NCBI RefSeq assembly: GCF_024228675.1
Contig: NZ_CP100461.1
Location: forward strand, 1,054,001-1,118,000
Source of the DNA: Salinigranum marinum
GTDB taxonomy: Archaea > Halobacteriota > Halobacteria > Halobacteriales > Haloferacaceae
Direction of reading: 5' to 3'
Length of the DNA: 64,000 nucleotides
The translations under genes were made by a program, and so were the position numbers. Below the pieces are notes generated by a model. It ran no database searches, was not told the DNA's origin, and saw only the letters and a program-made list of their open reading frames with translations. Shown here piece after piece: positions 54,493 to 63,699 of the stretch. The first letter of the stretch is position 1, and each line of letters begins with the position of its first letter.

Positions 54493-55185
54493 TCACTCGA
54501 CCGCTTCGAGGAGTTCGGGGCCGTCGTTCGCCGGGCTGTTCACCGCGGTCGACACCGGGTACGCCTCCCAGTCGTCGGCGGGCGCGGGATCGAGTAGTTC
54601 GACGACTGCGTCGGGGTCGCCGTGGAGCCAGGTCGACTCCTCCGCCGGATCGAGCACGACCGCCATCCGGTGGTGGAGGTCGGAGACGACCGCGTTCGGT
54701 TCGGTCGTGACGACGGTGAACGTCTCGACGGTCTCGGCTTCGCCTTCGACACCACCGCCGAACTCCCCGAGTCCGGTCTGCCGCACGCGTGGCGTCCACC
54801 GCTCCCACAGCCCCGCCATCGCGAAGAGGCGGTCGTCGTCGTACGCGACGCGGTACGGCTGTTTGCTCCCGCCGCGGTCGGTCCACTCGTAGAACCCGTC
54901 GGCGGGCACCAGACAGCGCCGGGACTCGAAGGGTTCGGCGAAGCTCCGCTTTTCACGCACCGTCTCGGCGCGTGCGTTGATGAACGACTTGGAGTCGTCG
55001 TCGGCCCACGAGGGGATCAACCCCCACTTCTTGAAGGAAAACTGGTCGGGGTCGTCGCTCGTCAGCACGGGGAGGTGCTGTCCGGGCGCACAGTTGTACC
55101 GTGGCTCGACCCGCCGGGCGAACGAGGCGTCGAAGCGGTCTTCGATCGCCGACTGTGAGGCGAAGAGGGTGTATCGACCGCACAT
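54493..55185 (-). CDS. SRAP-domain protein (HMCES/YedK family)
   Basis: 230 residues from ATG 55185. After methionine removal, C2 (MCGRYTL) becomes the nucleophile that forms a thiazolidine crosslink with abasic sites in single-stranded DNA, shielding them. Other active-site residues are visible: N70 (FINARAET), E100 (DGFYEW) and H171 in LHHRM. A TATA-like AGTATATG lies about 27 bases before the start. It is divergent from the YprB-like exonuclease gene. Confidence 0.96.
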   Translation of the reverse strand: MCGRYTLFASQSAIEDRFDASFARRVEPRYNCAPGQHLPVLTSDDPDQFSFKKWGLIPSWADDDSKSFINARAETVREKRSFAEPFESRRCLVPADGFYEWTDRGGSKQPYRVAYDDDRLFAMAGLWERWTPRVRQTGLGEFGGGVEGEAETVETFTVVTTEPNAVVSDLHHRMAVVLDPAEESTWLHGDPDAVVELLDPAPADDWEAYPVSTAVNSPANDGPELLEAVE

Positions 55186-55447
55186 ACGACGTCGAACGGG
55201 GCGACCGGACATATACTGTGGGTCGCGACACCGAAGCCGGATCTATCAGCCACCGCGGCGTCGACGACGGCTCCGACGAGTGGCTGACCGCTCACCACCG
55301 GATAAACGGGAGACCACGATACGGATCGGTTCCCGGAGGCGGGCCGATGGGTTCTCCTCACGGCGACACCGGATTGGGCCCGTCGGCCGGGTTCCGTCTC
55401 CCGGCCGAGCGAGGGGTTTACCACCGTCGGCTCCCCTTCTCCCGAGC

Positions 55448-56209
55448 ATGCGCGTGGAGAACTCTTTCATCCCGGTTCGCGGCGTGGGCGAGACGACCGA
55501 ACGGCGGCTGTGGCGACAGGGCGTCCGGGAGTGGGGAGACTTCCACGCTGGCGTCGACGGCGTGGGACCGACGACCGCCGAGCGCATCGAGGCGTTCATC
55601 GAGGAGGCACGCCCCCGCCTGTCGGACCGCGATTCGGCGTACTTCGCCCGGACGTTCCCCGACGGGGAGCGGTGGCGGCTCTACGAGACGTTCCGCGACG
55701 ACGCCTGCTTCTTCGACATCGAGACGACGGGACTGAACCACGCTCGCGACGCGGTCACGACCGTCTCGCTCCACCGCGACGGCGAGACAATCACGCTCGT
55801 CCGTGGCGACGACCTCACCGCCGAGGCGCTCGAAGAGACCTTCGCCGACACCGGCTTGCTCGTGACGTTCAACGGCGCGCGGTTCGACGTGCCGTTCCTC
55901 GAGACGTCGTTCGACGTCGATCTCGACTACCCACATCTCGACCTGATGTACGCCTGTCGCTCGGTTGGGTTGACGGGCGGGCTCAAAGCCATCGAAAACG
56001 AGATCGGCATCGACCGAGACCGACCGGACCTCTCGGGGAGGGACGCCGTCCGCCTCTGGCGGCAGTACGAACGCGGCGACGACGGTGCGCTCGACACGCT
56101 CGTCTCGTACAACCGCGAGGACACGGTGAACCTCGCGACGCTCGCGGACCACGTCACCGCGCGCCTCGACGAGCAGGCCTTCGGCGACGACGGCGCATCC
56201 GCCGAGTGA
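55448..56209 (+). CDS. YprB-like ribonuclease H-fold exonuclease
   Basis: 253 residues from ATG 55448. A helix-hairpin-helix-like opening (VRGVGETTERRLWRQGV, VDGVGPTTAERIEAFIEE) precedes a DEDD exonuclease domain: Exo I D90-x-E92 (FFDIETTGL), VTFNGARFDVPFLE and NREDTVNLATLADH. The order (DNA-binding HhH then exonuclease) suggests processing of structured or damaged DNA. It lies opposite the SRAP gene, so a shared repair role is plausible though unproven. Confidence 0.9.
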   Translation: MRVENSFIPVRGVGETTERRLWRQGVREWGDFHAGVDGVGPTTAERIEAFIEEARPRLSDRDSAYFARTFPDGERWRLYETFRDDACFFDIETTGLNHARDAVTTVSLHRDGETITLVRGDDLTAEALEETFADTGLLVTFNGARFDVPFLETSFDVDLDYPHLDLMYACRSVGLTGGLKAIENEIGIDRDRPDLSGRDAVRLWRQYERGDDGALDTLVSYNREDTVNLATLADHVTARLDEQAFGDDGASAE

Positions 56210-56238
56210 TTTTTACCTCGTCCGGCGGTGGTGGCGGT

Positions 56239-56576
56239 ATGTCTGATCAGAGTGCGCACGCGGGGACCGACTCCGGCGCGACGACCGACACGGAACCGGA
56301 GGCCGCCGTCGACGACGAGGAGGGAGACGACGAGCGACGACTCGGCACCGTCGAGAACACGACCCCCCGGCGCACGCGACCGACGGCGACGAGGGCAACG
56401 GCACCGAGACGGTCCCCGCGGTCGAACTGGACCTGTACGACCTCTCGGTCCGGGTCAGCGGCCAGTCGACGGACGACCTCGACGCGGCCGAAGACGCCGC
56501 ACGGGGGCTCATGGACTACCTCGTCGGCCAGGCGCAACGGCTGGAGGACCGCTCGGACGACCGTGGGCTGAGCTAA
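56239..56576 (+). pseudogene. Small acidic haloarchaeal protein, interrupted by a frameshift
   Basis: From ATG 56239 the frame reads an acidic start (MSDQSAHAGTDSGATTD..., VENTTP) and then becomes Arg/Ser-rich noise after the C run at 56363-56368. The -1 frame from there gives ATDGDEGNGTETVPAVELDLYDLSVRVSG... ending GLS at TAA 56574-56576. One missing C restores a ~112-residue protein with a helical end (DLDAAEDAARGLMDYLVGQ). The family is unknown to me. Confidence 0.65.
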
Positions 56577-56660
56577 CCCGACCCCGGTCCCACTTCGACC
56601 CGTCGTTCGTCAGTCGTCAAGCCGTCCAACCATCGGCCCTCACCCGCCGACCGTCAGCCG

Positions 56661-59381
56661 TCAGTCGCGACGGAGCGCGAGCAGGAAGGCGACGAGCAGC
56701 GCCGCGAGCGCTACGACCACCCCGAAGCCGGGGAACTCAGTCGACGTCGTGGGCGACTCCGTCGTGGTGGGGGTATCGGTTCCAGTGTCGGTCGGCGTGT
56801 CGGTCGGCGCGGCGGTTTCCGTCTCGGTCGAGGTGTCGGCCGGCGTCTCCGCCGGCGTGGTCAGTTCGTCGACCACCTCGAACTCGACGGAGGCGTCGGT
56901 CTCGTCGTCGCTCGCGCGGAGCGTGTAGGTCCCCGTCTCGACGCCGGAGAGTTCGACCGTCGTCTCCCACTGGTTCGTCGAGCCGTCGACCTCGGCCTCG
57001 CCCGTGGCGACGACCTCGTCGTCCGCGTCGACCACTTCGACGAAGACGAGCGTTCCGTCCTCGCGGTTCGAGGCCCCCGACACCGTGAGCTCCTCGGCGA
57101 GCACCTGTCCGTTCTCGCCGAATTCGTCGATCGAGATCGACGGGTTCTCCGCCACGACGGAGTGTTCGACGACGGGATCGTCGACGCCCGCACCCGAGTA
57201 CTCGTCCCTGACGATCTCGACCGCCTGCTGGGGCGTCAGGCCACGGCGGAGTTCCCCGCCGAAGCCGATGTCGGAGCCGTACTCGCCGTCCCGTCCCTGC
57301 CCGACGACGAAGAAGGTGTACTGGCCGCGTTGCTCGAACGTGGCGTACTCCTCTTCGAACTCGTTGTCGTCCACGGAAACGGTCTCGGCGCCGAAGCCGC
57401 CGTCGGCGGTGAGGAACTGTCCGCGCGGACCGACGAGATAGACGCGGACGGAGTCGCCCTGTCCGAACGCCGTCCCCGAGAGGACGACCTCGTCGCCGAC
57501 GTCCGCGGCGATCGACGACGACGACACGTTGGACGTGAGTTCACCCTCGGCCGTCCGAACCGTCGTCGTGGTCGCCGTGTCGAACTCGCTGTAGACGTCG
57601 GTCGAGATCGACTCGTCGCTCCCGATGTAGTTTGTGCCGTCGGCGACCGGGTCCGCGACGATCGCGATCCGGTAGGTGTCCGGGATGTCGATCACCTGTC
57701 CGGAGTCGATCTCGACGCTGAACCGGCCCTGGCTGTCGACCGCGTCCTCGGCGAGGCTGCCGTCGTCGTCGCGGAGCGGCACCCACTCGTCGTCGATGCG
57801 GGCGTACGCCTTCACGTCGTCGGACTCGGGAGCCGTCCCTTCGAGGACGAACTCCTCGCCGATCTGGACGATGCCGAGGTCGTCGGTGAAGACGAGCTCC
57901 CGCTCGTCGACGTCGAGTTCGACGCTGTCGTCCGCGCTCGCGTCGAAGCCGGCTCTGAGGGTCCCAGGGTCCGTGTTCGGTGCGTCGAGCTCCACGAACT
58001 CGACGTCGACGGTCGTCGCGCCGAGGAACGCGGTGTCGATGCGGACCTGCGCCTTGCCCTCGTCGTCGAGGTCGACCACCGCACCGACGGCGACCTCGGT
58101 CGTGCCGCCGAGCGTGTCCGTTCCGACGAGCGACTGGACGTCGCCCGTCGCCGCGAACACTCGCTCGGCGTTCTCGTCGGTCGCCGCCAGCGCGTCGAGG
58201 TCGGCGGCGTCGATCCGGACCAGCCCGTACTCGCCGGGTGAGCCCCGAACCGTCGCGACGACGGTCTCGCCCTGGGTCACCGCGGACTCGTCCAGCGAGA
58301 TGGTCTGTGCCTCGTCACGGACCCCGGCCCCGACGGTCAGCCGCACGTCGTCGAGGTCGTCCGCTCCCTCGACCTCGATGGTGTAATCGCCGGGGTCCAG
58401 TTCGCCGACACCCGTGAGCACCAGGGTCCCGCCGGACTGGCTGATCCGGTTCGTGCTGGTGAGCTGTCGCGTGACGTCGATGCCGTCCTCGTCGGTGACG
58501 GTGACTTCGACGTCCTCGGCGTCGGCGAAGTTGAACTCGACGGCCAGCGTCAGGGCGTCGATCGTGATGGGGATCGAACCGCCGGTGACGTCGGCGCCGC
58601 TCGTCCCGTTGCCGCGGTAGAGCGTCGCCTCGGTGATGCGCGGTTCGACGACCGAGAGGCCGACCGAACCGTCCGGTTCCGTAAAGCTGTAGCCGCCGGG
58701 CTGGAAGTCGTTCGCCTCCGTGATGTCGGCCCGTCGAACGTCGCCGACGTTGGCGATCCCGCCGTCGGCGTCGCCCGCGACGCCGAACAGCGTCACGCCC
58801 CCGGCGTCCGGGATGTCGTCAATCCCCGTCAGGTCGACACCGCGGTCCCCCAGGAAGACGCGTCCCACGGGCCCGGTGGGGCCGACGTACCTGACGACGT
58901 CGAACTGAGTCGTGTCCGAGCGGCCACCGGCCGAGATGGTCGCGTCGAGCCCCGCGGTGGGGCCGACGTTCGCCAGGTTGTGCGTCACCGTGACCGTCAC
59001 CCGGACCGTCTCGTCGGCACCGTCGCCCGCGTTCGTGTCGGCGAGGCCGACCGTGACGCGGGTGGGGCTGTCGACCGAGAGGTCCGACGCGCTCACGTCG
59101 GCGTTGTCGACCGAGACGCCGGTCGCGCTCACGATGTTCCCGTCGGGGACGTCGACGGCGACGGTGTTGCCCGAACTCCCGTTGGTCACCGTGACCGTCC
59201 CCACGACCGTCTGTGTGCTCGCCGTTCTGTACGCCTGGACGTCGCTCGCGCTCTCGGCCGTGACGGCGCCCGTGACGAGCGCGCTCGCCGTCCCAGCGAA
59301 GGTGATACTTCCCGCGAAGACGGAGCTGACGAGCAGCGTCGTGAGTGCGAGGACCTGTAGTTTCGTTGCAGTTGAACTCAT
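56661..59381 (-). CDS. Secreted surface protein with PGF-CTERM anchor (S-layer-like)
   Basis: 906 residues. A signal peptide (VLALTTLLVSSVFAG, cleavage near residue 34) is followed by a series of beta-sandwich domains rich in Asp and Thr, a Thr/Pro/Glu-rich stalk (about 850-880) and the sorting signal: FPGFGVVVALAALLVAFLLALRR, given here as PGF, a hydrophobic helix and RR. In haloarchaea archaeosortase A cuts such tails and lipid-anchors the protein. Several N-x-S/T sites suit N-glycosylation. A glycosyltransferase gene is divergent upstream. Leader of ~85 bases likely (TATA-like TTATCACG near 59490). Confidence 0.92.
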   Translation of the reverse strand: MSSTATKLQVLALTTLLVSSVFAGSITFAGTASALVTGAVTAESASDVQAYRTASTQTVVGTVTVTNGSSGNTVAVDVPDGNIVSATGVSVDNADVSASDLSVDSPTRVTVGLADTNAGDGADETVRVTVTVTHNLANVGPTAGLDATISAGGRSDTTQFDVVRYVGPTGPVGRVFLGDRGVDLTGIDDIPDAGGVTLFGVAGDADGGIANVGDVRRADITEANDFQPGGYSFTEPDGSVGLSVVEPRITEATLYRGNGTSGADVTGGSIPITIDALTLAVEFNFADAEDVEVTVTDEDGIDVTRQLTSTNRISQSGGTLVLTGVGELDPGDYTIEVEGADDLDDVRLTVGAGVRDEAQTISLDESAVTQGETVVATVRGSPGEYGLVRIDAADLDALAATDENAERVFAATGDVQSLVGTDTLGGTTEVAVGAVVDLDDEGKAQVRIDTAFLGATTVDVEFVELDAPNTDPGTLRAGFDASADDSVELDVDERELVFTDDLGIVQIGEEFVLEGTAPESDDVKAYARIDDEWVPLRDDDGSLAEDAVDSQGRFSVEIDSGQVIDIPDTYRIAIVADPVADGTNYIGSDESISTDVYSEFDTATTTTVRTAEGELTSNVSSSSIAADVGDEVVLSGTAFGQGDSVRVYLVGPRGQFLTADGGFGAETVSVDDNEFEEEYATFEQRGQYTFFVVGQGRDGEYGSDIGFGGELRRGLTPQQAVEIVRDEYSGAGVDDPVVEHSVVAENPSISIDEFGENGQVLAEELTVSGASNREDGTLVFVEVVDADDEVVATGEAEVDGSTNQWETTVELSGVETGTYTLRASDDETDASVEFEVVDELTTPAETPADTSTETETAAPTDTPTDTGTDTPTTTESPTTSTEFPGFGVVVALAALLVAFLLALRRD

Positions 59382-59744
59382 GTGTGCGGCCTCCTGGCAC
59401 CCGTGGCGACCGCGTCACTCACTCGCGCGCGCCCGACGCGAGTCGTCACGTCCGAAGGTCTCGTCTCGGACGGAGGACGTATGACGTGATAAGCCTTCTA
59501 GGAAGCAATACTACTCGCAGTTACACCCGGATCTCCCTGACTATCAGCTACGAAATTCTCAGCTCAAAAGCGTCAAGTCAGCATAATTCAGATTTTCCCT
59601 TCGATATAATATAGCTTATTTCGCACACTATTAAACGAGCCGACTCCCTCGAAAGCGGTGTTGCCAGGGGTACCGGTCGTACGGCTGACAGCTGTTTTTG
59701 GCGAACCTAAAAGTTCAAATCACTCCACGCGTAAGCGGTGGACG
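59382..59744. other. AT-rich divergent promoter region of the surface-protein and glycosyltransferase genes
   Basis: 363 bases. Near 59485-59496 a minus-strand GCTTATCACG could drive the surface protein with a leader of about 85 bases. Bases 59560-59640 are AT-rich (GATATAATATAGCTTATTT). CCTAAAAGTTC at 59706-59716 lies about 33 bases before the glycosyltransferase ATG. No gene is seen. Confidence 0.45.
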
Positions 59745-60470
59745 ATGACCGCGTACACCTTCGACGACGTCGCCGTGGTGATGGGGACGTACAACGAAGA
59801 AGCCGCTATCGAACACGTACTCGAAGACATCGACCGCGTCACCGACGGCCGTGCGGAGGTCGTCTGCGTCGACGGCTCCTCGGACCGGACGGCGGCGGTT
59901 GCCCGCGACCACGGCGCGCGCGTGATCAAACAGGAGCCACAGGGGTACGGCGTTGCGGTCCGCGAGGCCGTGCTCGCGCCGGATCGCCCCGTCGTCGTCA
60001 CGACCGACTGCGACGACACCTACCCGATGGAGCGCCTCCCGGACTTCCTCGACGCGATCAACGAGGGGTACGACGTCGTCTCCGGCGACCGCCTCTCGCG
60101 CGGCGCGGAGACGATGCCGCGGTTCAACCGTCTGGGCAACCAGGCGTTCGCGCTCTGTGCGTCCGCGCTCGTGGGCCGTCGGCTGCGCGACACGACGACC
60201 GGCATGCGGGCCTACCGCAAGGAAGTGATCGAGGACGTGACCTGGACGGAGAACACGGGTCTCTCGGCGGAGTTGCTCCTCAGACCCGTGATGCGCGGCT
60301 ACCGCGTCCGGGAACTGACGATCGACTACCGCGAGCGACGCGGGGAGACGACGCTCGATCCGCTGTCCGGAGGGGCCGAAATCGCCGGTTCGATCGTCCG
60401 CGTCGCGGGCGAGGAGTGGCTGCGTCGGCTCTCGCCGGACACGGGCCGCGCGTCGACCCGGTCGGCGTAG
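59745..60470 (+). CDS. GT2-family glycosyltransferase
   Basis: 241 residues from ATG 59745. GT-A fold: VVMGTYNEEAAIEHVLEDI, CVDGSSDRTAAVA (nucleotide-sugar site), the metal motif TTDCDDTYP, and SGDRLSRGAETMPRFNRLGN, RDTTTGMRAYRKEV downstream. This resembles dolichol-phosphate mannose/glucose synthases without C-terminal membrane helices. It may serve protein N-glycosylation, possibly of the divergent surface protein. Confidence 0.92.
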   Translation: MTAYTFDDVAVVMGTYNEEAAIEHVLEDIDRVTDGRAEVVCVDGSSDRTAAVARDHGARVIKQEPQGYGVAVREAVLAPDRPVVVTTDCDDTYPMERLPDFLDAINEGYDVVSGDRLSRGAETMPRFNRLGNQAFALCASALVGRRLRDTTTGMRAYRKEVIEDVTWTENTGLSAELLLRPVMRGYRVRELTIDYRERRGETTLDPLSGGAEIAGSIVRVAGEEWLRRLSPDTGRASTRSA

Positions 60471-60508
60471 CTCGTCGCCGAGCCGACGGGAAGACGTCGA
60501 TCGTCGAC

Positions 60509-60709
60509 CTACCGCCGCAGGATGTCCTGGATGCGGCGCGGTTCGCCCGACAGCGCGGGGTTCTTTTCGACCATCTTCAGCACCTCGTGGTCGGTCACGT
60601 CCGGGTAGGATTTGCCGGTCGCCTCCTCGATGAGCGTTCGTTCGAGCCGGAAATCGGTTCCCTGGTAGACGACGTCGACACCGTGTTCGTCGAACGACAG
60701 GGCAGTCAT
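60509..60709 (-). CDS. DUF5800-like small protein
   Basis: 66 residues from ATG 60709 (MTALSFDEHGVDVVYQGTDF). A mixed sheet-helix protein with the conserved-looking RTLIEEATGKSYPDVTDHEVLKM (in parts: LIEEATGKSYPDVTDHE). It resembles the haloarchaeal DUF5800 family; the function is unknown. It converges on the glycosyltransferase gene. Confidence 0.75.
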   Translation of the reverse strand: MTALSFDEHGVDVVYQGTDFRLERTLIEEATGKSYPDVTDHEVLKMVEKNPALSGEPRRIQDILRR

Positions 60710-60844
60710 GGAGGCTTCTATCGCTCGGGGGTATAAAAGCACACGGCCACGAATCGACCGGGGCCGGTCGTCACCGCACGCCGGGCCGCACGGCGACCCG
60801 TCGCCCTTCCGTACTATTTAGACCCTTGCTGTCGTGCGTCCGCT

Positions 60845-61600
60845 ATGGCAGACGCCGAGGTCTCTCACCGACCGGTTCGAGGTATCAGGGGGCTCGCGGG
60901 GCAGGCGAACCCGGCCTTCGCCGGCGGGGCCGTCGCGGTGCCGATCGTCGCGCTCGCCGCGGCGCTCGTCTCGAACGACGTCCGACATCTCACCTACGTC
61001 CACGTGATGACGGGCGTGCTGTGGACCGGGATCGATCTGTTCATCGGGCTGATCGTCGGCCCCGTGATCGGCGGGATGGACCCCGAGAGACGGGCGGGCT
61101 TCTTCCGTCGGTTTACCCCGAAGATGACGTTCCTGATGCCCGTGCTGGCGACCGTCACGATCGTCGGCGGGATCGTGCTCGCACGCCGATTGGGACACTT
61201 CCCGAACGCCGATCCCTGGCTCGCGATCATGAGCGCCGCGACGCTCGTTCCGGTGGTCGTCCTCGTCGGCTACCAGTTCGACGCGCTCGCCGACCCGCGA
61301 ACCCTCGCGGTTCTCGGCACCGTGATCGTCGCGTCCGGGGCGGGGCTGTTCGTCACCCTGCCCTCGCTCACGATGGCCGACCCGTGGATCCTCGCCGCGC
61401 TGGCGATCGTCACGCTGCTTACGATCGTCGGGTTCGGCGTCATCCTCCCTGGGGAGATCCGCATCTACCGGCAGCTGACCTCCGCCGAACCCGACATCGA
61501 TCTGATCGGAGCGATCGGGATGCGGAACGCCAAACTCGGCGGCCTCCAGGGACTCATGCAGCTCGCGATCGTCTTCGTCATGGTGAACCTCCGGTTTTGA
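60845..61600 (+). CDS. Multi-pass membrane protein (DUF2269/CopD-like)
   Basis: 251 residues with about six hydrophobic segments (VAVPIVALAAALV; VHVMTGVLWTGIDLFIGLIVG; MTFLMPVLATVTIVGGIVLA; SAATLVPVVVLVG; LGTVIVASGAGLFV; ILAALAIVTLLTIVGFGV; ending LAIVFVMVNL). The first helices carry HVMTGVLWTGIDLF with FRRFTPKMTF, like CopD/DUF2269 proteins, whose histidines may bind haem or metals. Starts at ATG 60845. Function unknown. Confidence 0.75.
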   Translation: MADAEVSHRPVRGIRGLAGQANPAFAGGAVAVPIVALAAALVSNDVRHLTYVHVMTGVLWTGIDLFIGLIVGPVIGGMDPERRAGFFRRFTPKMTFLMPVLATVTIVGGIVLARRLGHFPNADPWLAIMSAATLVPVVVLVGYQFDALADPRTLAVLGTVIVASGAGLFVTLPSLTMADPWILAALAIVTLLTIVGFGVILPGEIRIYRQLTSAEPDIDLIGAIGMRNAKLGGLQGLMQLAIVFVMVNLRF

Positions 61601-61644
61601 GTCCCGTCGGTCCAGAGGAGTCGAGGATCCGAGACGGGCCGGTG

Positions 61645-62295
61645 TCAGTTGCGGAGCTGCGCTTCGACGTCCGCGACGAAGCTCCGCACCGCGACGTCGG
61701 CATCGTCGTCGAGCGAGATCCCGACACGCAGGTCGTCGACGACGAGATCGACCAGCGTGACGTGTTCCAGCCCGTAGACGGTGAACTCGTGTCGGCCCGT
61801 CGATCCGGAACTCAGCCCGTCGGCTCCACGCGAGTGCTCCCACAGTCGCGTGATCGGGGCCGTTCGGTCGTCGGCCGGCTCCCCATCCAGGAAGTGAACG
61901 TAGGCCACGTCACCGTCGTACGTCGCCACCGCCTGCGCGACGGCGGCGTGGCGCTCCTCGAGGAACTCGACGAGCCCGCCGCACGGAAACCCCTCGCGGG
62001 AGACGATCCGGAGGTCGACCGCGTCTCGTCCACGCGTCAGTCGGTCGAGCGCGACCCGGCCGGTCTCCGTGAGATCGTAGAGGCGTCCTTTCTGTTGTGA
62101 CTCGGGGACGAGGAGTTCGACCACGTCGTGCTCGCGGAGTTCCGACAGCGCCCGGGAGACGTGCGGCTGGGCGAGGTCGGTGTCCGACGAGATCTCCGAC
62201 GGCAACCCGGGACCGTATTCGGAGAGGTACTCGCAGACGGAGAGCCGGTAGCGCGAACTCGCGACGTAGCCCGCCGCGTCCCATGTGTCAGTCAT
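61645..62295 (-). CDS. Winged-helix transcriptional regulator
   Basis: 216 residues from ATG 62295. An ArsR/MarR-like winged helix comes first (SSRYRLSVCEYLSEYGPGL, DLAQPHVSRALSELREHDVVEL, LYDLTETGRVALD). The rest (VSREGFPCGGLVEFLEERH, YVHFLDGEPADDRTAPI, LVDLVVDDLRVGISLDDD) is a haloarchaeal C-terminal domain of unknown ligand. It is divergent from the lipoprotein gene, and converges on the membrane-protein gene, leaving a 44-base gap. Confidence 0.85.
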   Translation of the reverse strand: MTDTWDAAGYVASSRYRLSVCEYLSEYGPGLPSEISSDTDLAQPHVSRALSELREHDVVELLVPESQQKGRLYDLTETGRVALDRLTRGRDAVDLRIVSREGFPCGGLVEFLEERHAAVAQAVATYDGDVAYVHFLDGEPADDRTAPITRLWEHSRGADGLSSGSTGRHEFTVYGLEHVTLVDLVVDDLRVGISLDDDADVAVRSFVADVEAQLRN

Positions 62296-62494
62296 TCGTG
62301 ATCGTCTCTCAGTTTGTTGTTCTTCCGACGCCCTCGTATAGTATTTTCGTGTGGTATCTATCGAAGGAAACACGGCTCGAACGGGCACGCCGGCCGCTGC
62401 CGGGCGTTCGGCTGTCGTCGTCGACGCCTCGCGGGACGGTCGTCCCGACGAACTGTCAGTGACAGTATCGGTCGCGAGTCGTTCGTGTGCGGTA

Positions 62495-62520
62495 TACTTA
62501 TTTGCACACCGACAGGAGGG
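62495..62520 (+). promoter_or_regulatory. TATA-like box and Shine-Dalgarno for the lipoprotein gene
   Basis: TACTTATTT (62495-62503) is followed by GGAGGG (62515-62520), six bases before ATG 62527. A clear Shine-Dalgarno is unusual beside the leaderless starts of this genome, and it fixes the start. Confidence 0.55.
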
Positions 62521-62526
62521 GTGGAC

Positions 62527-63534
62527 ATGGATCGACGCTCGTTCCTCACCGTCTCGGCGGCGTTTCTCGCCGGGTGCGGTCAACTACCCTCCAACGACTC
62601 GACGGCGACGCCGACGGCGACGACGACGACGACGGCGACGACGACGACAGAACCCGCGACAGACACCCCGACTGAAACCGAGACCCCGACGGCGACAGAG
62701 ACCGAAACCGCGACCGACGCTCCGACCGAAACCGAGACGCCGGAGCTGAGCGCACGCGAGGAGAACGCCGCGCTGGCGTTCGATCGGGCCATCAGGGAGT
62801 TGAACCAGGCCGTCTACACGTACGCCGGGAGCGAGGACGGCTCGCTTCTCGACGTGTCCGCCGCGGACGGGTCGTTCCCCCGCGTTTCGATCATCGGGGA
62901 CCTCTCGGACGCCGACGACTACATCGAGGACGCCCGCGCGTCCGCGAGCGAGCGGCAACAGCCACGGCTCGCCGCTATCGTGGAGGCGAGGCGGTTCCTC
63001 TCGCTCAGCGTCGACACACAGAGCCGCGTCATCGCGGCGTTCGACGAGGCCGAGCGCGCACGCGACGCCGTCGACGGCGAACAAGAGGGGGAGATCGAGA
63101 ACGCGGCCAGGGACCTCCGTGACGGACGTCGTCGGGCCGCCCAGCCGCTCCAGACCATCCAGGACGAGACGAGCGCCGAGAACGTCTCCGTGGTCCCCGC
63201 GATTCCCGCCGCGGACTACGAGGCCAAGGTCGGGCAGTTCGACGCCGAGATCGGTGGATTTGAGTCGCTCGCCGACTTCTTCGACAGGCTACAGGCGGCC
63301 GTCGTCGACCTCAACGACGCCGAGCGGTTCGACCGGGTCGAGAGCGAGCGGAACGCCCGGACGCGGGCCCAAGAGGCGGCCGAGGCGTTCGAGACGCTCG
63401 CGACGGAGCTCGAAGAGTTCGCGACCGGGCTTCCTGACGGCGGGACCTCGATCAGCGACCTCGCGACCGACCTCGCAGACATCGCGGCGTCGAAAGCCGA
63501 AGAGGCGCGCGAGATCGAGGAGGACAACTCGTAA
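62527..63534 (+). CDS. Tat-exported lipoprotein with helical domain, unknown
   Basis: 335 residues. The start MDRRSFLTVSAAFLAGCGQ has the twin-arginine signal and a lipobox (LAGC, lipidated at C17). Next is a Thr/Pro/Glu-rich stalk (about 20-75), then a helix-rich domain (EENAALAFDRAIRELNQAVY, IEDARASASERQ, AQEAAEAFETLATELEEFA) that may be coiled coil. It is likely bound to the outer face of the membrane. No enzyme motif is seen. Confidence 0.85.
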   Translation: MDRRSFLTVSAAFLAGCGQLPSNDSTATPTATTTTTATTTTEPATDTPTETETPTATETETATDAPTETETPELSAREENAALAFDRAIRELNQAVYTYAGSEDGSLLDVSAADGSFPRVSIIGDLSDADDYIEDARASASERQQPRLAAIVEARRFLSLSVDTQSRVIAAFDEAERARDAVDGEQEGEIENAARDLRDGRRRAAQPLQTIQDETSAENVSVVPAIPAADYEAKVGQFDAEIGGFESLADFFDRLQAAVVDLNDAERFDRVESERNARTRAQEAAEAFETLATELEEFATGLPDGGTSISDLATDLADIAASKAEEAREIEEDNS

Positions 63535-63625
63535 CCCCGGCGCGTCGAACGAGCAGTCGCCGGTGGACGCCTCACCCAGCGTGCCAGTGGCATCGGCGTT
63601 ACCCGGTGACACCAATGTCAGGGAA

Positions 63626-63636
63626 CTTATATATTT
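63626..63636 (+). promoter_or_regulatory. TATA-like box upstream of the DoxX gene
   Basis: CTTATATATTT is centred about 27 bases before GTG 63658, the start of a possible leader peptide. Confidence 0.5.
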
Positions 63637-63657
63637 GGCCGGCTCGTCGACTAACCT

Positions 63658-63699
63658 GTGACGCAACAACCGGCCAACTCGGAGGCACACCCCCTGTGA
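63658..63699 (+). CDS. Possible 13-residue leader peptide ahead of DoxX
   Basis: GTG 63658 lies where a leaderless transcript from the TATA box should begin. It reads MTQQPANSEAHPL and stops at TGA 63697-63699, overlapping the DoxX GTG at 63696 as GTGA. GGAGG (63681-63685) inside it can serve as the DoxX ribosome site. It may be a coupling peptide; translation is unproven. Confidence 0.35.
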   Translation: MTQQPANSEAHPL

